Shown one piece after another: positions 52,364 to 61,073 of a stretch of 64,000 nucleotides of DNA (positions are counted from its first letter, which is position 1; each line of letters begins with the position of its first letter). Origin of the DNA: CBFHOS01 sp965657645 (lineage in GTDB: Bacteria > Pseudomonadota > Alphaproteobacteria > Puniceispirillales > Puniceispirillaceae); contig CBFHOS010000007.1 of assembly GCA_965657645.1 (NCBI GenBank), forward strand, positions 1 through 64,000, given 5' to 3'. Under the pieces are notes generated by a model, which saw only the letters and a list, made by a program, of their open reading frames with translations, was not told the origin of the DNA and did no database searches. The position numbers and the translations under genes are program-made.

Positions 52364-53025
52364 ATCGGAATTTTTGAATATCTCTCATCATCGATGAGCG
52401 CATACATTGCGATTTCACGATCGGTTCTTGGCCGGTAACGATCGCCAAGAACGTCCCGTCGTTTGCGCATGGCAAGCACCTGCACAACTTCACTATTGGC
52501 GGCGTGCAGGACATCGAGCAAATCACGAATTTTTTTGGACTCAAGCGCTTCGACATATTCGCGCTTCACCGCCGCGCCAATGCGCTGTAGAGCGTCGCTC
52601 TTTACCCGGCTGATAGTACCAACACCGGTGCGCTCCAGACGATCGATATTATCTTTCATGATAGTGAACTCATTGTCGGTGGGGGTTGGCAATGGTGCCG
52701 CCAGCTTCATCCCCGTGGCATCGATTGGCTTCATTTCCAAATTGGCCGCCGCGCATATTTCTATAACCCGTTCGAGTACAGCTTTATTTGACAAGCTAAC
52801 CAACGCAAATGTTTGCTTGCCCTGCTCGACGAGCTCTACATCGGCAAAGTCGGTGAGCACGCGTTGCCGTTCTTCCAAGCGGATGCGCTCGCCAAAAAAC
52901 AGATTTTTATATTGATCAACCGACCCGATTTCACGAAGCAATTTGACGAAATTATCAATCGCATCTGACATGCGCTCGGCGGTCGCCAGAGAATAGGAAT
53001 CCTCGACTTCAACATCTATATACAT
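52360..53025 (-). CDS. Divergent ribosome-recycling-factor-like protein
   Basis: A 221-residue protein that I align with ribosome recycling factor over about residues 10-190. RMSDAIDNFVKLL is the RRF N-terminal helix region. NKAVLERVIEICAAANLEMKP corresponds to the A-x-E-K-A-I-x-x-S-D-L-G-L-N-P segment, and AAPLPTPTDNEF to the I-P-x-P-P-L-T-E-E linker. TISRVKSDALQRI corresponds to R-N-V-R-R-D-A. The RTGRASP loop is missing and the key Arg near RRDA is Lys. A C-terminal tail of about 30 residues is extra. The ATG at 53025 has GGGGTG upstream; a GTG at 53058 is possible. Function is unknown; a canonical frr presumably lies elsewhere. Confidence 0.55.
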   Translation of the reverse strand: MYIDVEVEDSYSLATAERMSDAIDNFVKLLREIGSVDQYKNLFFGERIRLEERQRVLTDFADVELVEQGKQTFALVSLSNKAVLERVIEICAAANLEMKPIDATGMKLAAPLPTPTDNEFTIMKDNIDRLERTGVGTISRVKSDALQRIGAAVKREYVEALESKKIRDLLDVLHAANSEVVQVLAMRKRRDVLGDRYRPRTDREIAMYALIDDERYSKIPI

Positions 53026-53058
53026 GCTACATACACCCCAAAACTCACACAATCTCAC

Positions 53059-53380
53059 TATAGCATTGCAAAGCTACCTGCATCATATTTTCAAAAGATT
53101 ATAGTATCTAAGCAAGAAAGCACTATTCCAAATCCGTCCTTGCCAGAACCGTACTAAAATCTGTGGCACTCTAAAGCAATATTCTTAAATTAATAAAGAG
53201 ATTTGGTGCAAGAATTGCACCATAATCACTGGACCAGCAATATTTTGGTGAGGAATTGATCAAAAGAAGGGCCCGCCATCCGAAAGGAAAGCCCATGTTC
53301 ACGTAAAATTTGCGTGAATTGAACAGCAGATGCCTGACAATGCCCGATAATGTATATAGTAGATTTATTTTGAGAACCAC
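53059..53380. other. Intergenic region, 322 bases, no gene recognised
   Basis: AT-rich compared with the flanks and lacking a convincing gene. It holds a short inverted repeat TTCACG...CGTGAA around 53298-53318, which could be a regulatory hairpin. It would carry the promoters for the divergent RRF-like and FecR genes. I see no tRNA, terminator or repeat array here. Confidence 0.5.
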
Positions 53381-54169
53381 ATGACCATCGATCACCCATT
53401 CCCGCAATCACGTTTGTTACGCCGCCCTGATTCGGTGCGGATAAAGGGTGTATTCAGCGCGGTTACAGTCTTGTTGTTGAGTGTAATGCTACTGCTTCCC
53501 ACCGGGATAATGCCCGCCAATGCCGCAAGCGAAGTGGGGGTGATACAATCCCTGACGGGTACGGTTAAAATCCGGAGCGCATCGGCAAAACGCTATATGG
53601 GGAAAATTGGTGACGTCATAAATCGTGGGGATTTGATCAAAACCGACGGCCAATCAAGTTTGGAAATAGCGCTGAATGAGGGATCGCTATTCACCATCGC
53701 GCCAAATTCGACGTTCATTATTGATGATTTCGTCATGCAAGACGAGGCGGAATTAACAATGGGCGCGCGGTTGATTGACGGCGCTTTCTCCTTTGCATCG
53801 GGTACCAAGAAATTCGCCAAGGTTGATCGCAAGGTGTTGATGGCAAATGCGACTCTGACTATACGTGGCACGCGCTTGATTGGCATTGCTGATAGGCGGT
53901 CGCAGGTGGTGTTGCTCACGGGAAAAATAGACCTCTCGACCGGTGCTAAATCGGTGTCGCTAAACCGCCGTAATCAGTCCGTGAGCTATGATAGTACCGG
54001 CAGTATCGATCCGCCCGTAATCCTCAGCGATGAAGACCTTGCGGAGCTGGGCAGGTATGTTGGGCTGGATATAAAGCCGGTGGAAAAAATGAAGGGCGGC
54101 CGTGTTGGCATCACCAGACATGTGCAACCGGGCTGTGTGGTTGTTGGCACTAATGTGATCTGTGACTAG
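53381..54169 (+). CDS. Secreted/periplasmic FecR-domain protein
   Basis: A 262-residue protein with a long N-terminal signal region (hydrophobic about 24-42, likely cleavage after ANA) and a FecR domain (about 75-170): GDVINRGDLIKTDGQSSLEIALNEGSLFTIAPNSTFIIDDF, then ATLTIRGTR, the strongly conserved T-x-R-G-T element. The C-terminus contains QPGCVVVGTNVICD, a possible disulfide. Unlike FecR sigma regulators there is no anti-sigma helix or sigma gene nearby. It may be an envelope-associated or surface-structure protein. Function not assigned. Confidence 0.82.
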   Translation: MTIDHPFPQSRLLRRPDSVRIKGVFSAVTVLLLSVMLLLPTGIMPANAASEVGVIQSLTGTVKIRSASAKRYMGKIGDVINRGDLIKTDGQSSLEIALNEGSLFTIAPNSTFIIDDFVMQDEAELTMGARLIDGAFSFASGTKKFAKVDRKVLMANATLTIRGTRLIGIADRRSQVVLLTGKIDLSTGAKSVSLNRRNQSVSYDSTGSIDPPVILSDEDLAELGRYVGLDIKPVEKMKGGRVGITRHVQPGCVVVGTNVICD

Positions 54170-54181
54170 TGATCTGGCGGC

Positions 54182-54652
54182 CTATGTAACAGCGAATAGC
54201 GAGATCACCACTTGTGATTTTTTGCGCCCACCCGTGCCCACAAACATCATCGCATTAACATAGCTATAGCGGGGATCGCCGGTTTCCAAACGGGCGCTGG
54301 TGCGCATGTAATACTGTGATGGATCAACATCCTCACCGGCGGCAACTTTGGCCATAATATCGTCAGGGCCGTGGCGATATCCAAAATTCTGGATCTCGAT
54401 AATCGCGCCATCATCCGTCTCAATGGCATAGCGGGTATCAAGCTCTGCAACCCCGTTGGTAAATACCGTCTGCCAATCCGCCCCGACATTCAACACCCGT
54501 CCGTTAATGCGGGGGCCGGACACACGCCCACCGATGATGGGAATAATCCGCCGCTTGCCCGCCATCCCATCACCAAGTTCGCGCAAGCTATCAAGCTCGA
54601 CTGTAAGATCAGCAAAATGTTCAAGCGTTGGGGCTGGTAATGTCATGGTCAT
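54182..54652 (-). CDS. DUF3237-family protein
   Basis: A 156-residue protein matching the DUF3237 pattern: EHFADLTVELDSLRELGDGMAGKRRIIPIIGGRVSGPRINGRVL near the start, then GADWQTVFTNGVAELDTRYAIETDDGAIIEIQNFGYRHG. It ends with WTGTGGRKKSQVVISLFAV-like FVGTGGRKKSQVVI. It is cytosolic with no known enzyme role. Convergent with the FecR gene, 12 bases between stops. No operon partner. Confidence 0.78.
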   Translation of the reverse strand: MTMTLPAPTLEHFADLTVELDSLRELGDGMAGKRRIIPIIGGRVSGPRINGRVLNVGADWQTVFTNGVAELDTRYAIETDDGAIIEIQNFGYRHGPDDIMAKVAAGEDVDPSQYYMRTSARLETGDPRYSYVNAMMFVGTGGRKKSQVVISLFAVT

Positions 54653-54799
54653 GTTACCTTTACAATTTCGGGCTATTACTTTGCCAACACAATCAGGTGT
54701 TTTGCAATCCTTCCCCCACGGTAATTTTTTCTATATATCTCTGCTCACACCTATGTGGGCCTAATGCCTAATACCAAGAGCGCGTTCAAAGAGAGTATA

Positions 54800-55156
54800 A
54801 TGTCAAATATCATTGTTAAAGATTCGCCCCTTCATGGGCTTGGCGTTTTCGCGCTGGTGGATTTGCCGGCGAATAGCACGATCGAGCGGTGCGGCTATCT
54901 GGTGCTCGATGATGATGATCTAAAAGACGTGAACCGGCTTAATGATTACCTGTTTACCAGCCCGGATGATCCGAATGATTACCTGTGCATCATGGGTTGC
55001 GGCATGCTCTATAACCATGGATCAGAGCCGAATGCGAAATGGGAAATCGATGATGATGATAACCGGTTTGTCCGGTTTTACGCCGCCCGTGATATCAAGG
55101 CTGGCGAGGAAATTCTCCATGATTATGGCTCTGAATATTGGGATACACGCAAATAG
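54800..55156 (+). CDS. SET-domain protein
   Basis: A minimal SET-domain protein of 118 residues from the ATG at 54800 (AGAGAG upstream; an earlier start at 54755 is less likely). SPLHGLGVFALVDL is the N-flanking SET strand, GCGMLYNHGSEPNAKWE and FYAARDIKAGEEILHDYGSEYWD are the cofactor/substrate motifs (N-H-x-x-x-P-N and G-E-E). The target is unknown; in bacteria SET proteins may methylate a protein. Possible origin by transfer cannot be judged here. Confidence 0.85.
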   Translation: MSNIIVKDSPLHGLGVFALVDLPANSTIERCGYLVLDDDDLKDVNRLNDYLFTSPDDPNDYLCIMGCGMLYNHGSEPNAKWEIDDDDNRFVRFYAARDIKAGEEILHDYGSEYWDTRK

Positions 55157-55196
55157 CGCGTGCCTTTCTAGCCCGCCGATTGCCACTCGTTTGATG

Positions 55197-55817
55197 CTAG
55201 GAAAAGACCTGCGATAGCGCCCCCCATAATGCCCCGCTAGCCAGATAGAAAAAAGCGGCGGCGCATAGACGGTAGGTCCAGATTTTCCAAATTTCTCCGC
55301 GCCCGCTAAACATCCGGTCAATCATCGCCGCACAGATAAAACACCATGCAAGCGATGACGCCATAAATCCGGCAAAGAAAACCGCGTAATCAAGGGGCTG
55401 TGGATCGGTGATGCCAATGGCCCCAAGCGCACTGCCCAACGCCGCCCAATAGGCGATATTCTGGGGGTTGGTAATCGATAGCACTATGCCCGACCGCAAT
55501 GCCGACCCGTGATCATCATCACCTGTTGCGACTGGCTTGCCGGCGGCGGTCCACGAATCCCATGCAAGGTAATAGAGATAGGCGGCGCCCGCTATCGCAA
55601 CCGGAATTTGCAATGCCTCGGCGCGGAGCAATACACCAACGCCCAGCAAACCCAGCCCCGCCCATATGGCATCACCGGCAAGAGATCCTAGCTGGACATA
55701 CAAAGCCGGACGAAAGCCGCCGATGGCACCGCGGCGGATGGTTTCCGCAAATATCGCGCCCGGTGCAATGTTGAAAATAAATCCCAACAGCAAAGCGGCG
55801 AAAAAGATTGTCATCAT
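55197..55817 (-). CDS. LysE-family amino acid exporter
   Basis: A 206-residue inner-membrane protein of the LysE/RhtB family with about six membrane segments. IFFAALLLGFIFNIAPGAIFAETIRRGAIGGFRPALYVQLGSLAGDAIWAGLGL is the conserved first half, and ITNPQNIAYWAALG the family motif around residue 120. The open frame extends far upstream antisense to the pyruvate kinase gene, but the family starts near the ATG at 55817. The start lacks a clear ribosome-binding site. Amino-acid export substrate unknown. Confidence 0.88.
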   Translation of the reverse strand: MMTIFFAALLLGFIFNIAPGAIFAETIRRGAIGGFRPALYVQLGSLAGDAIWAGLGLLGVGVLLRAEALQIPVAIAGAAYLYYLAWDSWTAAGKPVATGDDDHGSALRSGIVLSITNPQNIAYWAALGSALGAIGITDPQPLDYAVFFAGFMASSLAWCFICAAMIDRMFSGRGEIWKIWTYRLCAAAFFYLASGALWGALSQVFS

Positions 55818-56058
55818 GAACGGTAGGTCCCAAATGAATGGTCTCAGGATGCGGCGTGGCAGGACATATGCCCCACCATCGTTTAGTTTGCCATATTTTA
55901 TGTGCCCAGCCCAGCATTGAGGGCCGATTACGCCGGTTTTCATACGGCAAAGGTTGGCTTTTCCCGCAGAAAGTCCTAATGTGACGCGGCGGTGATTTTG
56001 GCTTGGAACAGCCCGATTTGCCCCTAAATTTAGAGTTAATTCGGTCTGTGAGGATATC

Positions 56059-57459
56059 ATGCGCGCCACAAAAATTGTTGCTACTATTGGCGACTCAACA
56101 TCAACCCCTGAAATGTTGCAACGCCTAAGCGATGCCGGGGTCAATGTGTTCAGATTGAATTTCTCGCACGGCACACAGGCAGAACATGGCGAGCGCGTTA
56201 AGGCCATTCGCGAAATGGAAGAGCGCACCGGCCGCCCTTGTTGTATTCTGGCCGATATGCAGGGCCCGAAACACCGCGTTGGCGTGGTTGCCGATGGCAC
56301 CGTGATTACCGCTGGTGAAAAGGTTGTGTTTGACCAGAATGATGCTGTGGGTGACGCCAGCCGTCTGCCGCTTCCGCATCCGGATATCTTTGCCGCAATC
56401 CAGCCCGGCGCGCGGGTGTTGATGGATGATGGCAAGCTGGTGCTAAAGGTTGTCTCGCTGGGCACTGATAGTTTTGTTGCCGAGGTCGTTACAGGTGGTC
56501 CGGTGCGCAGCCGCAAAGGGGTAAATCTTCCCGATGTTGTTTTGCCGAGCAAGCCGCTAACCGAAAAGGATTTAAGTGATCTCGATTTTGCCCTTGCTCA
56601 GGGTGTTGATTGGGTCGCGCTGTCATTCGTCCAGCGCGCGTCTGATATGCTGGATGCGCGGGCGATCGTTGGCAAACGCGCGGGTCTCATGGCCAAGATT
56701 GAAAAGCCCGCAGCATTGGCCGAGCTTGGTGACATTATCGCCGCCTCGGACGGTATCATGGTGGCGCGTGGCGATTTGGGGGTCGAATTACCGCCTGAAC
56801 AAGTACCCGGATGGCAAAAGAAAATTCTGGCCGAATGCCGGATGGTTGGCAAGCCAGTGGTCGTGGCAACACAGATGCTGGAATCAATGATTGAGGCCCC
56901 GTCACCAACCCGCGCCGAGGCATCCGATGTTGCTGGCGCCGTATTTGATGGCACTGATGCGGTGATGCTATCGGCAGAAACCGCCGCCGGTAAATATCCA
57001 GTTGAGTCCGTTGAAATGATGGCGCGTATTCTGACCGCGGCGGAAACGCATATCCGCGAAAACCCAGAGAGCGCATTGCCGCAATTGCCGGTCGAGCCAA
57101 GCCTCTATCATGCGGTCGCTAGGGCCAGTGTTGCGCTTGCCGAGACCGTTGAGGCGAGAGTGATTGTTGCGTTTTCAACCTCTGGTAATACCGCTGTGCG
57201 GATTGCCCGCGAGCGCCCTGAATTACCGTTCTTGATGATGACGCCTGACCCGCTGGTCCAGCGCCGCTTGCAATTGCTATGGGGTGCGCAATCGGCGGTG
57301 AGTATCTATAGTGACGATTTTGAATCGGCAATTGACGAGGCGGTTGGCGTAATCAAAGAGCGTAACCTTGCCAATAACGGTGATCATCTGGTGGTCATTG
57401 CTGGCATGCCGTTTGGCATTGCTGGCACAACCAACACGATGCGGGTTGTCACCCTCTAG
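56059..57459 (+). CDS. pyk: Pyruvate kinase
   Basis: Forms pyruvate and ATP from phosphoenolpyruvate. In 466 residues: TKIVATIGDSTSTPEMLQRL, NVFRLNFSHGTQAEH (active-site residues), LADMQGPKHRVG, GVDWVALSFVQRASD, the catalytic Lys in AKIEKPAAL, and the metal-binding ARGDLGVELP, then MLESMIEAPSPTRAEASDVAGAVFDGTDAVMLSAETAAGKYP. The C-terminal allosteric domain is complete. It is monocistronic by spacing: about 240 bases to lysE upstream and over 100 bases to the next gene. Confidence 0.97.
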   Translation: MRATKIVATIGDSTSTPEMLQRLSDAGVNVFRLNFSHGTQAEHGERVKAIREMEERTGRPCCILADMQGPKHRVGVVADGTVITAGEKVVFDQNDAVGDASRLPLPHPDIFAAIQPGARVLMDDGKLVLKVVSLGTDSFVAEVVTGGPVRSRKGVNLPDVVLPSKPLTEKDLSDLDFALAQGVDWVALSFVQRASDMLDARAIVGKRAGLMAKIEKPAALAELGDIIAASDGIMVARGDLGVELPPEQVPGWQKKILAECRMVGKPVVVATQMLESMIEAPSPTRAEASDVAGAVFDGTDAVMLSAETAAGKYPVESVEMMARILTAAETHIRENPESALPQLPVEPSLYHAVARASVALAETVEARVIVAFSTSGNTAVRIARERPELPFLMMTPDPLVQRRLQLLWGAQSAVSIYSDDFESAIDEAVGVIKERNLANNGDHLVVIAGMPFGIAGTTNTMRVVTL

Positions 57460-57691
57460 CCTAGATTAAACAATCACGCCGGAACTTTAATCGCGCCGAT
57501 CACGTTCGCGCGCGTTAAAACTTGTTGATTTATGTTTATTATGGCGTTTCAAATAGCTCAGAAATAACATCCGATACATGCTGGGCGCTTTTGGTTATGC
57601 GCGATGGCTATCAAGCGTAATAATCCGCTACTTTGTTGCTGACTATTACCTACTGGTTGCTGTGATGGCGACATCCTTTGGGGAGACAAAA

Positions 57692-58657
57692 ATGACAAAA
57701 GTTGGGTTCATTGGCCTAGGCAATGTTGGCGGCAAACTAGCCGGTAGCTTGCTGCGTAACAAAATAGATTTGACCGTTCGCGACCTTGATCAGTCGATTG
57801 CAAAACCGTTTCTGGACGCAGGTGCGAAATGGGGCGAGAGCCCAAAGGCAATGGCCGAACAATGCGATATCATTATCACATGCCTACCATCACCCGCCGC
57901 TAGCGCCGCGGTTATGGAGGCCGATGATGGCATTTTGGCTGGCCTTAGCACAGGTAAAATCTGGGCCGAGATGAGCACCACGGACGAGGCAGAGGTAACC
58001 CGCCTTGGCGCCAAAGTTGTGGCGGCTGGTGGGTCGCCAGTTGATTGTCCGGTATCGGGTGGATGTCACCGCGCCGCCACCGGTAACATTGCTATTTTTG
58101 CGGGCTGTGACCGTGACGTGTTTGAACGGATGTTGCCTGTGCTGACCGTTCTTGGTCGCCGTGTGTTGCATACAGGCCCGCTTGGTTCGGCATCGATTTT
58201 GAAAGTGGTGACGAATTATCTCGCCACCGCCAATCTTGTGACCATGTGCGAGGCGCTGGTCACATCGAAAATGGCTGGCATGGATCTCAACACCGCCTTT
58301 GAGGCTATTCGTATTTCATCTGGCAATTCATTCGTCCATGAAACCGAGGGTCAGGTTATTTTGAACGGTAGCCGCGATATTAACTTCACCATGGATCTGG
58401 TGTTAAAGGATATCGGCCTGTTCCAAGAGGTTGCCAACCGCGCGGATGTGCCATTGGAAGTTTCGCCGTTGCTGATCAAGATTTTCAAAGATGGTCAGGA
58501 TCGCTATGGCCCGCGTGAATGGTCGCCTAATATTATCAAGCGGCTGGAAGAGGCTTGCGGCGTGGATATTCTCGCCCCCGGTTTTCCGGCTGACATCGTT
58601 GATGATGAGCCAGAAGAGCCCGGCTATGAGGTTGTGCCGATGGGTGTGACCCGCTAG
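57692..58657 (+). CDS. NAD(P)-dependent 3-hydroxyisobutyrate-dehydrogenase-family oxidoreductase
   Basis: A beta-hydroxyacid dehydrogenase of 321 residues from the ATG at 57692 (GGGGAG 7-12 bases upstream). VGFIGLGNVGGKLAGSLL is the NAD(P)-binding loop. DCPVSGGCHRAATGNIAIFAGCD is the substrate-binding signature (usual D-A-P-V-S-G-G), and LGSASILKVVTNYLATANLVTMCEAL has the catalytic Lys. The substrate may be 3-hydroxyisobutyrate, tartronate semialdehyde or another hydroxyacid. Confidence 0.88.
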   Translation: MTKVGFIGLGNVGGKLAGSLLRNKIDLTVRDLDQSIAKPFLDAGAKWGESPKAMAEQCDIIITCLPSPAASAAVMEADDGILAGLSTGKIWAEMSTTDEAEVTRLGAKVVAAGGSPVDCPVSGGCHRAATGNIAIFAGCDRDVFERMLPVLTVLGRRVLHTGPLGSASILKVVTNYLATANLVTMCEALVTSKMAGMDLNTAFEAIRISSGNSFVHETEGQVILNGSRDINFTMDLVLKDIGLFQEVANRADVPLEVSPLLIKIFKDGQDRYGPREWSPNIIKRLEEACGVDILAPGFPADIVDDEPEEPGYEVVPMGVTR

Positions 58658-58679
58658 GACCGCTAAATTTGTGACCGGA

Positions 58680-59567
58680 ATGTTATCTTTTATTGATCGA
58701 TTGTGTCGACCCATGCGCGCGTCTTTATCATTATTACTGCCGACGATATTGCCGGTAATTTGCCTCGCCGGACTTAGCGCCTGCGTTGTCGAACCGGCCA
58801 AGCCCTATACCGCCTTGGCGTCGCCAGATGATATTCGCCAACGCACCGATACGGTCACAAATTTGCCGGTTTTGAACTTGATCCCACGGGCCGATCAGCG
58901 CGAACAGGGCGATAGTGCCGCGGCGGCTAATCTGGTTGGTTATCGCCGGCAAGGCTATGATGTTTTTGACGCCAATAATGCCCAGCAAGATCCACGGTTT
59001 GACCGGTTGTCTGAGATTTTCACCAAGGTGCAGGCGCGTAGCCATTTGGCCGATGAATATCTTCGTCCGGTGCTTGTCGAGCGGGACGAATTTCAGGCCT
59101 ATACCAATGGCGGCACAGTAATCATTTTCTATACCGGCCTCACCGAAACCTTAAGTGACGATGCGTTGGCGATGGTGATTGGCCATGAAATTGCCCATCT
59201 TGCGGCTGGTCATGTTGCCGAACAATCTAGCCGTGATCTGGTCAATACCGACAATCATGCTGGCCTTGGTGGCCCCGCATTGCTGGGCAGTTATTCGATC
59301 GGCAATGAACATGAAGCCGACGCGGTTGGGATGGTTTATGCGGCATTGGCGGGGTATGATCCGGCGGCGGCCGCGGCGATCTGGAAGGCGCTATCGGTGA
59401 ATGGCGATGACCGGTTGAAGATGTTTAATCATAGCCACCCAAGCGATTCTGAACGGGCGCGTGTGTTGGCCGAGAAAGCTGTCTTGGCACAGGAATTACG
59501 CGGCGCCGAGAATTGGCAGAACGTGCGTGATTGTAACCCGATTTACTGCGCGACAAAGAACGACTAG
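58680..59567 (+). CDS. M48-family metalloprotease, probable lipoprotein
   Basis: A zinc endopeptidase of about 295 residues. The lipobox LSAC (about 35-38) suggests attachment to a membrane. The zinc site is HEIAH in MVIGHEIAHLAAGH, with the third-ligand motif NEHEADAVGMVYAALAGYDP, and a SHPSDSERARVL segment near the end, as in the BepA/LoiP-like subgroup that handles outer-membrane proteins. Start candidates are GTG 58671, ATG 58680 and ATG 58713; the last gives the neatest signal peptide. It converges on the next gene (22 bases between stops). Confidence 0.87.
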   Translation: MLSFIDRLCRPMRASLSLLLPTILPVICLAGLSACVVEPAKPYTALASPDDIRQRTDTVTNLPVLNLIPRADQREQGDSAAAANLVGYRRQGYDVFDANNAQQDPRFDRLSEIFTKVQARSHLADEYLRPVLVERDEFQAYTNGGTVIIFYTGLTETLSDDALAMVIGHEIAHLAAGHVAEQSSRDLVNTDNHAGLGGPALLGSYSIGNEHEADAVGMVYAALAGYDPAAAAAIWKALSVNGDDRLKMFNHSHPSDSERARVLAEKAVLAQELRGAENWQNVRDCNPIYCATKND

Positions 59568-59588
59568 GGATGCAAAGAAGGCTGGCCC

Positions 59589-60917
59589 CTATTCGCTAGC
59601 AGTCTTCACCAGAGTGACCTGAATATCGTTAAAGCCGGATGGCGGCTCAAAGATACGTGTTATCAGGGCGCGGCTCTGTCCAGGCTCGATGATCATCGCA
59701 TTGGTGGCCACTGGCCAGCTCAAAATTGGTTGGCGCTGTTCATTCAAAAGCTCGACCATGATGGTCTCTGGCGTGCCGCTTTGCGCACCGGTATTTTCAA
59801 GGCTGATGGTAATGACAACCGACTTGCCAATTTCGGTTTCGATCCGCTCATATACCGCATTGGTAATTGAAAAATTAGCCGGTTGAACCTGCCGCACCGA
59901 GAAAATCTCGAGCGTCTTGCCAAGCCTGCTTGGTTCTAGGATGAGAGATCCGGCGCCCATAATGACAAAAATCAGAACGCCCAACAAACCAATTAATAAT
60001 GGAGACACCCGCTTTTTCGCTGGCTTGTCTTTCGCCTTGGTCTCGGCTGGCTTTTCCGTCGGTTTGTCGGCCAATTCACCAGTCAATTCACCCGTCAATT
60101 CACCCGCCAACTCACGAGCCAATTCATCACCCAATTTATTGGCTGGTTCATCGACTTGTTTTTCGGGCGACTTGGTGTCGTCTTTGGTATCTCCGCCCTG
60201 ATCATTGGCGGCTTTCTGTTCATTCTGAAACAGGCGCGTCACAACCGTTTTGCGCGCGTCTTTACTGTCTTCGGCTTTTGGTTTTTTTGGCGCATCAACC
60301 GGCGTTTCCGGCTGTTTGTCGATAATTGGCTTGGTGTCATCCTGTTGTTTGGATTTGCCAAATAAACGGATCCTGTTGATCCGCGGCTCACCTGATTTTT
60401 CGGCCGCTTTTGTTTGTTTGCTACGCGGCGTTATCTTCGCCTTTTTATCCTTTTTGCCAGATTTGAACAGGTTTTTAACCCGCGCCATTAATGTCGCGTT
60501 CTTGCCGACCGGCTTGCCATCGCGGATGGTGTAATCGAGGTCATCTGACGATATAACAACGGCGCAAAACGGGCATTGCATTTCCACCGACTTGTTGCTT
60601 GGCAAGGTCGGCACTGAAAAATCGTCATTGCATTCAGGACAGCGTGCAACATCCAACGCCGCCTCATCGTCATCGGTTGACTTTTTGGTGATACGTGGCG
60701 CTGGCGCCGGCCCTGATGCGGGTCCCGGTGCCGCTTTTGGGTCTGGCGTGCTCTCTAATGTGGGCTCAAAGGTCTCGCTACAATTGTGACAAGCGATGCG
60801 GATCTCACGTTCTGCGCGTAGGGCCGTTTCCAACTCGGCAGCGGCAACCGCACATTGAACGCCACATTTCGGGCATTGATGAAGCGATGGATCTTGAAGA
60901 GCACCTGTCGATGTCAT
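59589..60917 (-). CDS. Zinc-ribbon/DUF3426 single-pass membrane protein with repeat-encoded linker
   Basis: A 442-residue protein. Two zinc ribbons lie at about residues 15-50 (CPKCGVQC...CHNC) and 93-122 (CPECNDDF...CPFC). A basic/acidic linker (about 150-315) contains a four-residue Gly-Glu-Leu repeat (ELAGELTGELTGELADKP, encoded at 60071-60142). One membrane segment follows (about 325-345), then a C-terminal DUF3426-like domain (FSITNAVYERIETEIGKSVVITISLENTG). It is a variant of the zinc-ribbon plus DUF3426 membrane proteins of proteobacteria, whose role is unknown. Confidence 0.82.
   Translation of the reverse strand: MTSTGALQDPSLHQCPKCGVQCAVAAAELETALRAEREIRIACHNCSETFEPTLESTPDPKAAPGPASGPAPAPRITKKSTDDDEAALDVARCPECNDDFSVPTLPSNKSVEMQCPFCAVVISSDDLDYTIRDGKPVGKNATLMARVKNLFKSGKKDKKAKITPRSKQTKAAEKSGEPRINRIRLFGKSKQQDDTKPIIDKQPETPVDAPKKPKAEDSKDARKTVVTRLFQNEQKAANDQGGDTKDDTKSPEKQVDEPANKLGDELARELAGELTGELTGELADKPTEKPAETKAKDKPAKKRVSPLLIGLLGVLIFVIMGAGSLILEPSRLGKTLEIFSVRQVQPANFSITNAVYERIETEIGKSVVITISLENTGAQSGTPETIMVELLNEQRQPILSWPVATNAMIIEPGQSRALITRIFEPPSGFNDIQVTLVKTASE
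60071..60142. repeat. 12-bp tandem repeat, 6 copies, in the zinc-ribbon protein gene
   Basis: Units start at 60071, 60083, 60095, 60107, 60119 and 60131, of the type CAATTCACCNG with degenerate ends. On the minus strand they encode the (A/R)-G-E-L repeat of the linker. The copies at 60083 and 60095 are identical. Confidence 0.9.
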
Positions 60918-61073
60918 ACTACGCGTTCACCTTGGGAACTGTGCCGGTTGAAAATTGCTCGCATAATTGAGAGATTGTCCAAAACGTTTACAATAATGTA
61001 GTTATATTGCATATAAAGGGTAAATCAACGTCGGTAATTTTGCACTGCGCCACTTATTATCTAGGATTGGGAC

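Noticed and set aside
53171..53407. Minus-strand open frame of 78 residues upstream of the FecR gene
   Set aside because: No ribosome-binding site or motif, and it overlaps the FecR start and promoter region.
55818..56552. Long open frame on the minus strand fused upstream of the LysE-type protein
   Set aside because: It runs antisense to the start of pyruvate kinase and has low-complexity composition; the LysE family starts near 55817.
57460..57691. In-frame N-terminal extension of the 3-hydroxyisobutyrate-dehydrogenase-like protein from 57578
   Set aside because: The family begins at the Rossmann strand right after the ATG at 57692, which has GGGGAG upstream; the extension has no similarity to the family.
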